In this document: piece by piece, positions 1-7,790 of the stretch
Layout of the letters: each line of letters opens with the position of its first letter
Position numbering within the stretch: the stretch's first letter is position 1
Assembly (NCBI GenBank): GCA_031376265.1
Contig: JANMDK010000062.1
Span: 1-28,481, forward strand
Direction of reading: 5' to 3'
DNA: 28,481 nt
Source: SZAS-79 sp031376265
GTDB taxonomy: Bacteria; Pseudomonadota; Gammaproteobacteria; Burkholderiales; SG8-39
Program-made: the position numbers and the translations under genes
Notes under the pieces: model-generated
Seen by the model: the letters and a program-made list of their open reading frames with translations, nothing else
What the model was told of the DNA's origin: nothing
Databases searched by the model: none

Positions 1-2974
1 CGAGCTTGTAGCGGTCGACGACTTTCTTGTAGCCGGCGAAATAAAGCACCTTGGAGCCGGCCGCGCGGAACGCCTGCCCAATCGAGAACAGGACCGCGTT
101 GCCAAGGCCGCCGCCGCAAAGCACCACCGTCTCGCCAGGCTCGATTTCGGTGGGCGCCCCAGTCGGCCCCATGAGGATGACCGGCTCGCCTTTCTGCAGC
201 ATGGCGCAGAGGTCGGACGACCCGCCCATCTCCAGCACGATCGTCGACACCAGGCCCTTTGCGCGGTCAACCCACGCGCCGGTCAGCGCAAGGCCTTCCA
301 TCTGCATGCGGGTGCCTTCGGCCATGGGCGAGAGCGACTCGAAATTCTGCAGGCGATAGAACTGCCCGGGCTGGAATTTTTCCGCGGCCAGCGGCGCGCG
401 GATCACGACCTCGACGATATTCGGTGTGAGGCGTTCCACGCGCTCGACCCTCGCGATCAGCTGGTCCGCGGCACGGGCGAAAAATGCTTCCACCGGCGTT
501 GCAAGCTCGGGCTTGCGGCGCGCGAGGACGCGCGAGATGGTCGGGTAGCCTTGCTTTGCCGAGCCCATCGCTTTGACGACATTGCCGAAAAAGGAAGGGT
601 GAACGTCGCCGAAGTAGCTGACGAAGCGGCCGTCGGCCTGGCGTGCGAGCAGCACATTGGGCACCGCCGGCTTGGAGATCGAGCGCTCCGGCTTGACCGG
701 GTTGCCCTCTTCGTCGCAGGCGGCAAAGTACTTGCCGTCCAGCTCGAAATGCATCGCATCCTCGCGGGCCAGGATCGTGTTCGGCTGGGTGCCGGCGGCG
801 ACGAACACGGTGTGCGCAGGCAGCCATTTCTCGCCGGACTCGTGCTTGAAGCGCATGCCCTTGACCGCGCCGTAGTTGTCGATGTCGACCAGCACGGGGG
901 TCAGGCTTTCGGAAAACGTGATGCCTTCCTCGAGCGCTTTCTCCACTTCCTCGTGGTTCAGCGTGTAGGACGGGCTGTCGACGAGCCGGCGCCGATAGGC
1001 GATGGTGACGCCGCCCCAGTGCTGCAGGAGCCGGATCAGGTTCGGCTCCCGCGATTCGAGCTTCGCGGCCGCGCGCTCGGCGCGGATGGCGCGTGCATGG
1101 GCGAGATACTCCTCGCCGATTTCGCGCTCCTGGTCGTCCCAGGTTTCGCGCACCGCGTGCTCGCCGATTTCCGCCGCCAGTGTTTCGTACCGCACGAGGA
1201 ATTTTTCGACCTGCACGACGTAGTACGCGAGCGATTCGGTGGCGGTATCGATCGCCGTGAGGCCGCCGCCGATCACCACCACCGGCAGGCGAAGCTGCAT
1301 GTTGGCGATCGAGTCGGGCTTGGCCGCGCCGGTGAGTTGCAGGGCCATGAGGAAATCCGACGCCGCGCGCACGCCGCGCGCCAGGCCGTTCGGGATCTCG
1401 AGTACCGTCGGCTTGCCCGCGCCGACGCAGATCGCCACATGGTCGAAGCCCATCGCCCACGCGTCCTCGAGCGTGACGGTCCCGCCGAAGCGCACGCCGC
1501 CGAACATCGAGAATTCGCGCCGCCTTTCAAGCAACAAGCGGATTAGCTTGAGGAAATTCTTGTCCCAGCGCACGGTAATGCCGTACTCGGCCACACCGCC
1601 GAATCCTGCCATGACGCGCGAGCCCAGCGGCTCGTAAAGTTCGCGCACGTCCCGGATAGGCTTGAATGCCGAGCGCTGCCCGAGCGCGTCCACGCCGGAG
1701 AAGCCCGGCGGCAGAGGCTCGATCTTGAGCCCGTCGATGCCGACCACCGCGTGGCCGTCGTTCATGAGGTGGTGGGCCACCGTGAACCCCGCGGGCCCCA
1801 GTCCGACCACCAGCACCTTGCGCCCCGAATCCGGCAGCGGCACCGGCCGGCGCAGGTTGAGCGGGTTCCAGCGCGTGAGCAGCGAATAGATCTCGAAGCC
1901 CCACGGCAACTCCAGCACATCCTTGAGCGTGCGGGTCTCGGCCTGCGGGATGTCGACCGGCGCCTGCTTCTGGTAGATGCAGGCTTTCATGCAGTCGTTG
2001 CAGATGCGGTGACCGGTCGCGGCGACCATCGGGTTGTCGACGCAGATGATCGCCAGCGCGCCGAGCGGCTGGCCCCGCGCCTTGACCATGTGGAACTCGG
2101 AAATCTTTTCTTCCAGCGGGCAGCCCGCGAGCGTCACGCCGAAGGTGCTCTTCTTGTAGCCGCCCGCCGGTGCTTTCTCGCGCAGGCCCTTGGAACAGGA
2201 ATCCTTGCCTTGCTCGTGGCACCAGATGCAGTAGTTGGCCTGGTCAAGAGCCCCGTTGAGGTCGGTGCCGGGATCGGTCAGGCCGAACCCTTCGCGGAGG
2301 CGAAGGTGCTCCTCGGACAGCGTGTGCTGCGGAAAGCCTTGCGACGCCTCGGTATGAACCGGCACCAGGCGCATGAAGTCGAGTTTGCCGGGAACCTTGA
2401 AGAGCACGCCCCCGCGATGCTTCTTCTTGCCGGCCGGAGTCAGCGTGGCCCATGCGGCGTAGCGGGCGGCGAGGTCGAGCTTGGCCGCGTTAACAGTTTC
2501 GTCCTTCTGCCATTCGGTTATGTGCCAGGCAAAAGCGAGCTCGGTGAACGGCTCTTCGAAGTGCGCGGCCAGCTGCTTTTCTTCGGTGTCGCCGTCGACG
2601 GCTGCAATCTCTTCGGCCTTGACCTTGTGCACCGCGCGGCGCTGGACGAACAGCCGCTTGACCGAATAGATCGGTGCGAGCTCGTGGTGATCGGCGGCCA
2701 GGGCATGGAGCTCGGATTCGATGCAGAACAGCTGCCCGAGAAAATCCTCGACATGCGGCGCAAGCGCGATGAGCAGCTCGGACTCGGCCTTGGCCGCATT
2801 TGCGGCGGGATCTTTTCGTGCGGCCACCAGGCGATCGGCGAGCGGGGCATCGGTTTCGCGCACGAAACCGACGAACGCGTCGTCGACGCGCACGAGACCG
2901 TCGCGAGCGTAAAGGTCGGCGAACGAGAAGCCGAAGCGCAGGGCGGGGGAGGCGGTGGGTGCTGGGGAGGTCAT
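1..2974 (-). CDS. Large FAD-dependent oxidoreductase, GltD/NfnB-like module fused to PyrK/NfnA-like module (3' end missing)
   Basis: The reading frame opens at ATG 2974 and stays open for 991 codons to the left edge, so the C-terminus is missing. Residues 1 to about 240 match no family I recognise. A cysteine-rich iron-sulfur segment follows, starting at C249 and C252 (CIWC) and ending with a CNDCMKAC cluster, as in the N-terminal domain of GltD and dihydropyrimidine dehydrogenase. A dinucleotide fold with VGLGPAG (390-396) would bind FAD, and a second one with VVVIGGG near residue 568 would bind NAD(P). From about residue 835 the protein resembles the ferredoxin-reductase-like subunit of PyrK or NfnA, with CGGGLGN near 952. 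In Nfn transhydrogenase these modules are two separate subunits. The inferred role is cytoplasmic electron transfer between NAD(P)H and an iron-sulfur or ferredoxin partner; the substrate is unknown. It lies 76 bp downstream of a DapA-like gene on the same strand. I see no strong ribosome-binding site at this start. Confidence 0.8.
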   Translation of the reverse strand, partial: MTSPAPTASPALRFGFSFADLYARDGLVRVDDAFVGFVRETDAPLADRLVAARKDPAANAAKAESELLIALAPHVEDFLGQLFCIESELHALAADHHELAPIYSVKRLFVQRRAVHKVKAEEIAAVDGDTEEKQLAAHFEEPFTELAFAWHITEWQKDETVNAAKLDLAARYAAWATLTPAGKKKHRGGVLFKVPGKLDFMRLVPVHTEASQGFPQHTLSEEHLRLREGFGLTDPGTDLNGALDQANYCIWCHEQGKDSCSKGLREKAPAGGYKKSTFGVTLAGCPLEEKISEFHMVKARGQPLGALAIICVDNPMVAATGHRICNDCMKACIYQKQAPVDIPQAETRTLKDVLELPWGFEIYSLLTRWNPLNLRRPVPLPDSGRKVLVVGLGPAGFTVAHHLMNDGHAVVGIDGLKIEPLPPGFSGVDALGQRSAFKPIRDVRELYEPLGSRVMAGFGGVAEYGITVRWDKNFLKLIRLLLERRREFSMFGGVRFGGTVTLEDAWAMGFDHVAICVGAGKPTVLEIPNGLARGVRAASDFLMALQLTGAAKPDSIANMQLRLPVVVIGGGLTAIDTATESLAYYVVQVEKFLVRYETLAAEIGEHAVRETWDDQEREIGEEYLAHARAIRAERAAAKLESREPNLIRLLQHWGGVTIAYRRRLVDSPSYTLNHEEVEKALEEGITFSESLTPVLVDIDNYGAVKGMRFKHESGEKWLPAHTVFVAAGTQPNTILAREDAMHFELDGKYFAACDEEGNPVKPERSISKPAVPNVLLARQADGRFVSYFGDVHPSFFGNVVKAMGSAKQGYPTISRVLARRKPELATPVEAFFARAADQLIARVERVERLTPNIVEVVIRAPLAAEKFQPGQFYRLQNFESLSPMAEGTRMQMEGLALTGAWVDRAKGLVSTIVLEMGGSSDLCAMLQKGEPVILMGPTGAPTEIEPGETVVLCGGGLGNAVLFSIGQAFRAAGSKVLYFAGYKKVVDRYKL

Positions 2975-3050
2975 TGCGCCATTTCGCGATCAAAAACAGT
3001 CAATTATCCCCGATCGCCGGAACCCGCTCAAGGAACATTCGCTTATGTAC

Positions 3051-3995
3051 CTATAGAGGCACGTCCTTCGTTAGATCGCTCATGAACGCGTCGTGCTCCG
3101 AGGCCGTCAACCCGCGCACCGGCTTCCTGGTGGGCCCGGCGGCAAGGCCCATGTGCGCCGCCCAGGCCTTGAGTGCCGCGTTCGGCGGCCGGCCGGAGGT
3201 GCGCATCGGCTCCATGATCCATCGGTCATAAATTTGCCGCAGGGGCGCAAGCCGCTCGAATCCCGCACGGCAGCCTTCCAGGTCGCCGCGCTGGAATCGC
3301 GCGTAGTACTCGGCAATCGGGCGCCGGCCGGCTTGCTGGTAAAGGTAGGGCTCGGGATCCGCGAACAGCAATGTCTGCCGGTGGACCGTGAGGTTCTCGA
3401 GCCAATGCTTTTCCATCGGATCGCTGACCACCACTTTTGCGCCACACGCGCGGCGCACTTCGACCCGGTCGTGGTCGTCGCCGGCGGCCTTGATGCCGCG
3501 AACGTTCGGGAGTTCGCAAAGCCGCGACAACAACGATGGATTCAGCAGGTAGCCGGAAGCCGGGGTGTTGAACAGGATGATCTCGATGTCGGAGGCCGAG
3601 CAAATCGCCTCGAAGTAATCGAACAGCGCTTCATCGGTGCGCGGCCCGGCCGGCGGATTCATCAGCGTCGCGTAGTGGCAGCCCAATGCGGCTGCGTGCC
3701 GGACCAGGTCGACAGTCTCGGTTAAGGAGTGGTGCGTGCAATTCGGCGCCATGCCGAGGTCGCCGCGGGCCGCGGCCGCCAGTGTCTCGACGAAGAGCTT
3801 GCGCTCGTCAAGCGTCAGCGACCAGTACTCGCCCATCAGGCCGCAGAAGAAGACCCCTTTCAGGCCCAGCGCCTCGGTGTAGATACTGACGTTCTTGCGG
3901 ATCCCTTCGAGGTCCAGCGTGCCGTCCGGGCGAAACGGGGTGTGGATGGCCGCCCAGATGCCGCCGTCTTCGATGCGAAAAGCGTGTTCTTTCAT
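3051..3995 (-). CDS. Dihydrodipicolinate synthase / N-acetylneuraminate lyase family protein, atypical active site
   Basis: This 314-residue protein has the length and motif order of the DapA/NanA class I aldolase family, which are TIM barrels that form a Schiff base with a keto acid. The lysine expected to form it is K169 in the GIKAAGDD segment. Two other family hallmarks are altered. The GTTGE segment reads GLMGE (52-56), and the tyrosine of the YNxP motif is phenylalanine (F142 in LFNTP). It is therefore unlikely to be the lysine-biosynthesis enzyme. A different aldolase, dehydratase or hydrolase reaction on a keto acid is more likely, but the substrate cannot be read from sequence. ATG 3995 has a weak AAGGCGA-type ribosome-binding site. 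The gene lies upstream of the large oxidoreductase on the same strand, so the two may be co-transcribed. Confidence 0.85.
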   Translation of the reverse strand: MKEHAFRIEDGGIWAAIHTPFRPDGTLDLEGIRKNVSIYTEALGLKGVFFCGLMGEYWSLTLDERKLFVETLAAAARGDLGMAPNCTHHSLTETVDLVRHAAALGCHYATLMNPPAGPRTDEALFDYFEAICSASDIEIILFNTPASGYLLNPSLLSRLCELPNVRGIKAAGDDHDRVEVRRACGAKVVVSDPMEKHWLENLTVHRQTLLFADPEPYLYQQAGRRPIAEYYARFQRGDLEGCRAGFERLAPLRQIYDRWIMEPMRTSGRPPNAALKAWAAHMGLAAGPTRKPVRGLTASEHDAFMSDLTKDVPL

Positions 3996-4069
3996 TTCGG
4001 TCGCCTTATTGGTTGCTCGCGCGAGTCAGAGCCTTTAGCATTTCGCCCTCGGCACAAAAGGATGATGAC
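3996..4069. promoter_or_regulatory. Short divergent intergenic region
   Basis: This 74 bp gap separates the DapA-like gene (minus strand) from the short-chain dehydrogenase (plus strand). It must hold promoters for both directions unless transcription enters from elsewhere. An AAAGGA ribosome-binding site at about 4057-4062 serves the dehydrogenase. I could not identify convincing -35/-10 pairs. Confidence 0.4.
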
Positions 4070-4831
4070 ATGCAACTCAAAGACAGCGTTTTCCTCGTTA
4101 CCGGCGGCGCTTCGGGCCTCGGCGCAGCCAGCGCGCGAATGGCGGCCGAAAACGGCGCCAAGGTCGTCATTGCCGACCTGCAGGACGGCGCCGCCTTCGC
4201 CAAGGAACTCGGCGCCAACGTTCGCTACATCAAGACCAACGTGACGGCTGAGGCCGACGGCAAGGCCGCGGTCGAACTGGCGCTCAAGGAATTCGGCAAG
4301 CTCAACGTCCTGATCAACTGCGCCGGTATCGCGATCGGCGAGAAGACCATCGGCAAGAACGGCCCGCACGCGCTCGACTCGTTTTCACGCGTGATCACGG
4401 TCAACCTGATCGGCACCTTCAACATGATCCGCCTTACGGCAGAGGCGATGGCCAAGGGCGCGCCGAATGCGTCCGGCGAGCGGGGCGTGATCGTCAACAC
4501 CGCATCGGTCGCCGCCTACGACGGCCAGATCGGCCAGGCGGCTTACGCGGCGTCCAAGGGCGGCGTGGTCGGCATGACGCTGCCGATCGCGCGCGATCTT
4601 TCGCGCGACGGCATCCGCGTGTGCACGATTGCGCCCGGCATCTTCGAGACGCCGATGCTGCTCGGCATGCCGAAGGAAGTGCAGGATGCGCTCGGCAAGA
4701 TGGTGCCTTTTCCCTCGCGCCTCGGCAAAGCGCCTGAGTACGCCGCGCTCGCCCGCCACATTGTCGAGAACGAGATGCTCAACGGCGAGACGATCCGCCT
4801 GGACGGCGCGATTCGAATGGCGCCGAAGTAG
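4070..4831 (+). CDS. Short-chain dehydrogenase/reductase, HSD10-like 3-hydroxyacyl-CoA dehydrogenase type
   Basis: This is a 253-residue classical SDR. It has the cofactor motif TGGASGLG (11-18) and D36 after the second strand, which favours NAD(H) over NADP(H). It also has NCAG (83-86), N112, S146 and the catalytic YAASK with Y159 and K163. The overall pattern resembles the 3-hydroxyacyl-CoA dehydrogenase type 2 / HSD17B10 group, in which the enzyme oxidises 3-hydroxyacyl-CoA in fatty-acid or branched-chain amino-acid breakdown. That substrate is inferred from resemblance only. I chose ATG 4070 because AAAGGA precedes it at good spacing and the SDR fold starts immediately; an in-frame start at 4013 would add 19 residues that look non-coding. 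The flavoprotein gene begins 26 bp after the stop, so the two may be co-transcribed. Confidence 0.88.
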   Translation: MQLKDSVFLVTGGASGLGAASARMAAENGAKVVIADLQDGAAFAKELGANVRYIKTNVTAEADGKAAVELALKEFGKLNVLINCAGIAIGEKTIGKNGPHALDSFSRVITVNLIGTFNMIRLTAEAMAKGAPNASGERGVIVNTASVAAYDGQIGQAAYAASKGGVVGMTLPIARDLSRDGIRVCTIAPGIFETPMLLGMPKEVQDALGKMVPFPSRLGKAPEYAALARHIVENEMLNGETIRLDGAIRMAPK

Positions 4832-4857
4832 TCACGCCCGCGCAGGCTTCGGGCACC

Positions 4858-6099
4858 GTGCGGTCCGTTGCCGTCATTGGCGGCGGACCCGCCGGGCTGA
4901 TGGCCGCGGAGGCGCTCGTCCTAGGCGGCGCGAAGGTCGATGTCTACGACGGCATGCCCTCGGTCGGACGCAAGTTCCTGCTGGCCGGCAAGGGCGGGCT
5001 GAACCTCACGCACTCGGAACCTCTCGAGCCGTTCCTCGCGCGATACGGCGAGCGCCGCGAAGTGCTCGCGCCGCTTCTAAAGGGTTTTGGCCCGGAGCAG
5101 TTGGTGGCCTGGGTGCGGGAACTGGGCTTCGAGGTCTTCACCGGAACCTCGGGGCGCATCTTTCCCAAGGGCATGAAGGCCGCGCCGCTGCTGCGCGGCT
5201 GGCTGCATCGATTGCGCCAGTCGGGCGTCCGGTTTCATACGCGGCACCGCTGGCGCGGTTGGGCTGAATCCGGCGGATTGCTTTTCGACACGCCGTCGGG
5301 TGAAGCAGAGGTTCACGCGGACGCGACCGTGCTGGCGGCCGGCGGCGGCAGTTGGCCGAAGCTGGGCTCCGACGGCGCATGGGTGCCGCTGCTTGCGAGA
5401 CGAAACGTAGCCGTGATCCCGCTGAGATCCGCCAACTGCGGCTTCGATGTGGCGAACGGCTGGAGCGAACACTTCGCGCGCTTTGCGGGCCAGCCGCTGA
5501 AGCCGGTGGTGCTGGGCTTTGCCGATCGCAACGGCGCGGCCTTCAGCAAGCAGGGGGAGTTCGTAATCACCGCGACCGGGGTAGAAGGCAGCCTTGTCTA
5601 TGCAGCGTCCGCGGGCGTGCGTGATGAGATCGAAGCCACCGGTGCCGCGACGATTAATCTCGACCTCTTGCCGGACCGCTCGATGGAGCGCGTGATTCGC
5701 GAAGTCGCCCATCCGCGCGGCGCCCGGTCGTTGTCTTCTCACCTTCAAAGCCGCACCGGCATCAAGGGCGTGAAGATGGCGCTGTTGCGAGAGCTTGTGC
5801 CGCCCGCGGACTTCGCCGAACCGGAGCGCCTCGCCGCGGCGATCAAGGCGCTTCCGCTTCGGCTGGTTGCGCCGCGGCCGCTGGCGGAGGCGATCAGCAC
5901 GGCCGGCGGGGTGCGTTTCGAAGCGCTCGACGAACACCTGATGATCCGCGCATTGCCGGGGGTGTTTTGCGCCGGCGAGATGCTGGACTGGGAAGCGCCG
6001 ACGGGCGGCTACCTGCTCACCGCGTGCATGGCCACCGGGCGTACTGCGGGAACAGGAGCGCTTGCCTGGCTCGAAAGCCTGCAGCGCGAAGCCGCATGA
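4858..6099 (+). CDS. HI0933/BaiN-family NAD(P)/FAD-dependent oxidoreductase (TIGR03862-type flavoprotein)
   Basis: This 413-residue flavoprotein begins at GTG 4858. The Rossmann motif VIGGGPAGLMAAE starts at residue 5. A second conserved FAD-contacting block lies near the C-terminus, around CAGEMLDWEAPTGGY. The segment GRKFLLAGKGGLN near residue 37 is typical of the HI0933/YhiN/BaiN group of putative aminoacetone or steroid-like reductases. Most members have no proven reaction, and I assign none here. The start is fixed by the FAD motif, which would be lost with any later start. The gene's TGA overlaps the ATG of the GIY-YIG gene (ATGA), implying translational coupling. Confidence 0.85.
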   Translation: MRSVAVIGGGPAGLMAAEALVLGGAKVDVYDGMPSVGRKFLLAGKGGLNLTHSEPLEPFLARYGERREVLAPLLKGFGPEQLVAWVRELGFEVFTGTSGRIFPKGMKAAPLLRGWLHRLRQSGVRFHTRHRWRGWAESGGLLFDTPSGEAEVHADATVLAAGGGSWPKLGSDGAWVPLLARRNVAVIPLRSANCGFDVANGWSEHFARFAGQPLKPVVLGFADRNGAAFSKQGEFVITATGVEGSLVYAASAGVRDEIEATGAATINLDLLPDRSMERVIREVAHPRGARSLSSHLQSRTGIKGVKMALLRELVPPADFAEPERLAAAIKALPLRLVAPRPLAEAISTAGGVRFEALDEHLMIRALPGVFCAGEMLDWEAPTGGYLLTACMATGRTAGTGALAWLESLQREAA

Positions 6100-6377
6100 A
6101 GGCCTGGTACCTCTACCTCCTCGAATGCACCGACGGCAGTATCTACACCGGCATCACGGTCGATGTGGAAGCGCGCTACGCGGCGCATGTGGCAGGCCGC
6201 GGTGCGCGTTATACGCGCTCGCATCCGCCGGCGCGCGTGCTGGCTAGCATCGAGTATCCGGATCGGGCTTCTGCTTCAAAAGCGGAATACGCGATGAAGC
6301 AACTGACGGCCGCGGAGAAGCGCGCGGCTGCGCTTAAATTGAAGCGCGCGAAAAAGCGCGCCAAGCCGCCGGGCTAA
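6096..6377 (+). CDS. GIY-YIG domain protein (YhbQ-like small nuclease family)
   Basis: This 93-residue protein consists almost entirely of a GIY-YIG fold. Its N-terminus has the WYLYLLECTDGSIYTGIT pattern that carries the two core tyrosine/glycine motifs. Single-domain proteins of this kind (UPF0213/YhbQ) are thought to act on nucleic acids, but their physiological role is mostly unsettled. The C-terminus is a lysine/arginine-rich tail (KRAKKRAKPPG) that could contact nucleic acid. Its start overlaps the stop of the upstream flavoprotein by 4 bp. The last 29 bp of this gene (from 6349) belong to the first copy of a direct repeat whose second copy lies after the SemiSWEET gene. The gene therefore appears intact, but its original downstream neighbour was ycaO. 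Confidence 0.85.
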   Translation: MKAWYLYLLECTDGSIYTGITVDVEARYAAHVAGRGARYTRSHPPARVLASIEYPDRASASKAEYAMKQLTAAEKRAAALKLKRAKKRAKPPG

Positions 6378-6401
6378 GGCGAAAAGCTTGTCGTAAGCCG
6401 C
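6349..6401 (+). repeat. Imperfect direct repeat, copy 1 (GIY-YIG tail plus ycaO tail remnant)
   Basis: This 53 bp segment matches 7791-7842. The first 24 bases are identical in both copies. A short variable patch around the stop codons follows, with one indel, and then 22 bases with two mismatches. The left part encodes the last residues of the intact GIY-YIG gene (KKRAKPPG, stop). Read on the minus strand, the right part encodes AAYDKLFA, the C-terminus of YcaO, here detached from any ycaO gene. The two mismatches in that part are synonymous (GCT versus GCC, CTT versus CTG). Confidence 0.9.
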
Positions 6402-6407
6402 CCGCCG

Positions 6408-6629
6408 TTAGAAGGTGCGTATTCCGGCGAACTGGTCCGGCACCTCGTGGCGCGTGCCGGCGTCGTCGTACCAGTACAGTTTGCCGGTGTCCTCGCCCTT
6501 GGCCAGCTTGTGCGAGCCATCGCAGTAAGGCTGGTTCTTGGACAAGCCGCATTTGCACAGCCAGACTTCCTTTCCTTCGATCACGTACTTGGTCGGTTCG
6601 AGCGGGGTGCGCTTCACAATGCGTGCCAT
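6408..6629 (-). CDS. CDGSH iron-sulfur domain protein
   Basis: This is a 73-residue protein with one complete CDGSH motif. The ligands C25, C27, C36 and H40 sit in the pattern CKCGLSKNQPYCDGSH and would hold a 2Fe-2S cluster with three cysteines and one histidine. There is no signal peptide or membrane anchor, so it should be cytoplasmic. Small CDGSH proteins are proposed to take part in redox sensing or electron or cluster transfer, and the partner here is unknown. ATG 6629 is preceded by an AAGGGA ribosome-binding site. It lies 52 bp downstream of the globin gene on the same strand and is probably co-transcribed with it. Both lie inside the repeat-bounded cassette. Confidence 0.92.
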   Translation of the reverse strand: MARIVKRTPLEPTKYVIEGKEVWLCKCGLSKNQPYCDGSHKLAKGEDTGKLYWYDDAGTRHEVPDQFAGIRTF

Positions 6630-6681
6630 TGGATTTCCCTTTGTGTGCGTCTTTCAGGAAGCGAAGACGACGGGGCTAGAT

Positions 6682-7182
6682 TCACTTCGCCTTGTAGCCA
6701 GCCGTTACCTCGTTCTTATGCGCTGCGAAGGCGGCGAGGACTTCTCCCTTCTCACGCGCGGGCACTTTGGCGAAGTCGAGGCTGCGCCCCAGCTCGGCCG
6801 CCACCTCGTCGAATTCTTTTGGCGAGATCTTGAGTTCACGATGCGCCTGCTCGAGGCCCAAATGCGTTTTACCGCGCTTTGTTGCGGAGAATTTGAACGG
6901 CCCGCCCGCGACCTCGCAGACCCACAGGGTTCGCATGAACTTGAGGCCCGGCAATCTGTTCAGGTTCTTCGTGTGCCATTCCCTCAGAGCCGGATTTTCG
7001 GAAGTCTTCCCCACGACCGGGTTCTGCACCACCGCATCGCTGAAATGGTCGACGACCGCGGCGATAGCGAAAACACCGCCAAGCCGTTCGTACAGGCTCT
7101 TGTCGCCTTTCGTCGCGGCTTGCAGCGGCAGTGTCATTGCCATGGCGGATAGCGACAGGATTGAAATTAAGAACTTCTTCAT
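6682..7182 (-). CDS. Exported group 1 truncated hemoglobin-like protein
   Basis: This 166-residue protein has a clear signal peptide: MKK, a hydrophobic core, and likely cleavage after LQA at about residue 22. The mature part starts with SLYERLGG, typical of truncated globins. H114 in the THLGLEQAHREL segment matches the proximal heme-binding histidine. The B10 position, usually tyrosine after a conserved phenylalanine, appears to be serine (S48 after F47). Ligand chemistry may therefore differ, or heme may be held for another purpose. Export suggests a periplasmic heme or gas-ligand role, which is unusual because most truncated globins are cytoplasmic. I chose ATG 7182 because a strong GAGGAGG ribosome-binding site precedes it and the signal peptide begins there. 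A longer in-frame start at 7275 would bury the signal peptide. Confidence 0.85.
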   Translation of the reverse strand: MKKFLISILSLSAMAMTLPLQAATKGDKSLYERLGGVFAIAAVVDHFSDAVVQNPVVGKTSENPALREWHTKNLNRLPGLKFMRTLWVCEVAGGPFKFSATKRGKTHLGLEQAHRELKISPKEFDEVAAELGRSLDFAKVPAREKGEVLAAFAAHKNEVTAGYKAK

Positions 7183-7478
7183 TGAAACCTCCTCGTGTGA
7201 ATCGCGCACCGACAAATTCGGCTGTGCGAGGACGGTGGTCTCGAGAGCGGGGCAGGTCTGTTCGCCATCGAACATAGGTCGAAATCCGGCGTCCGGCGAA
7301 GATTGACCGGAATAGATCGGCCTTGAGGGGTGCGCATGATTGGCAGTTGCGGAAAAGCGGGATTCGGACAGGCCTCTTCAGCGCTTTGTGATATGGGCGC
7401 CATTCTGTTCGGGCTCCGATCGGGCTCGTATTCGCTTGCGCTATCCTGAGAAGGGCACCCGAAGATCAGGAGACCGCA
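7183..7478. promoter_or_regulatory. Divergent intergenic region between globin and SemiSWEET genes
   Basis: This 296 bp stretch is the longest gap in the window and presumably holds promoters for both directions. It contains the globin ribosome-binding site at its left end and AGGAG for the SemiSWEET gene at its right end. I found no convincing gene, RNA structure or consensus promoter in it. Confidence 0.4.
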
Positions 7479-7790
7479 ATGACCATGCTTCCCGCCGATG
7501 CTGTTTGCATCACCAAGAACGCGGCCGCCGTCCCGGTCTCCACGCTCGAGAAAATACTGCGCGGCCTGTCGGTGTTTACGATGCTGATGACGATTCCGCA
7601 GGTCTATATCGTCTGGGTTCGCCACGATGTCGCTGGGGTTTCTTTGCTGTCGTGGCTCGCCTACCTGCTTTCGGCCTGCCTGTGGTTCGTGTACGGCGTG
7701 CAGAAGGGCGACAAGACGATTTACGTGGCGTGCATTGGCTGGATCCTGCTGGACGTCGCGATTGTCGCCGGTGTAATCGTTTACGGCTGA
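7479..7790 (+). CDS. SemiSWEET / PQ-loop family small membrane transporter
   Basis: This 103-residue protein has three predicted membrane helices, at roughly residues 27-47, 53-74 and 79-102. The first contains the PQ motif (MTIPQVYIVW). SemiSWEETs are triple-helix half-transporters that dimerise to move sugars across the inner membrane, and the length and layout match that family. The N-terminal 24 residues before the first helix are longer than in many members. An alternative start further in is possible, but ATG 7479 has a clear AGGAG site at good spacing. The transported sugar cannot be predicted. The second copy of the direct repeat starts immediately after the stop codon, marking the right boundary of the cassette. 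Confidence 0.85.
   Translation: MTMLPADAVCITKNAAAVPVSTLEKILRGLSVFTMLMTIPQVYIVWVRHDVAGVSLLSWLAYLLSACLWFVYGVQKGDKTIYVACIGWILLDVAIVAGVIVYG

Noticed and set aside
267..1460. 397-codon minus-strand frame within the large oxidoreductase
   Set aside because: It is out of frame with the flavoprotein, whose own frame is continuous and carries the iron-sulfur and nucleotide-binding motifs. The arginine/proline-rich translation is typical of a shifted frame.
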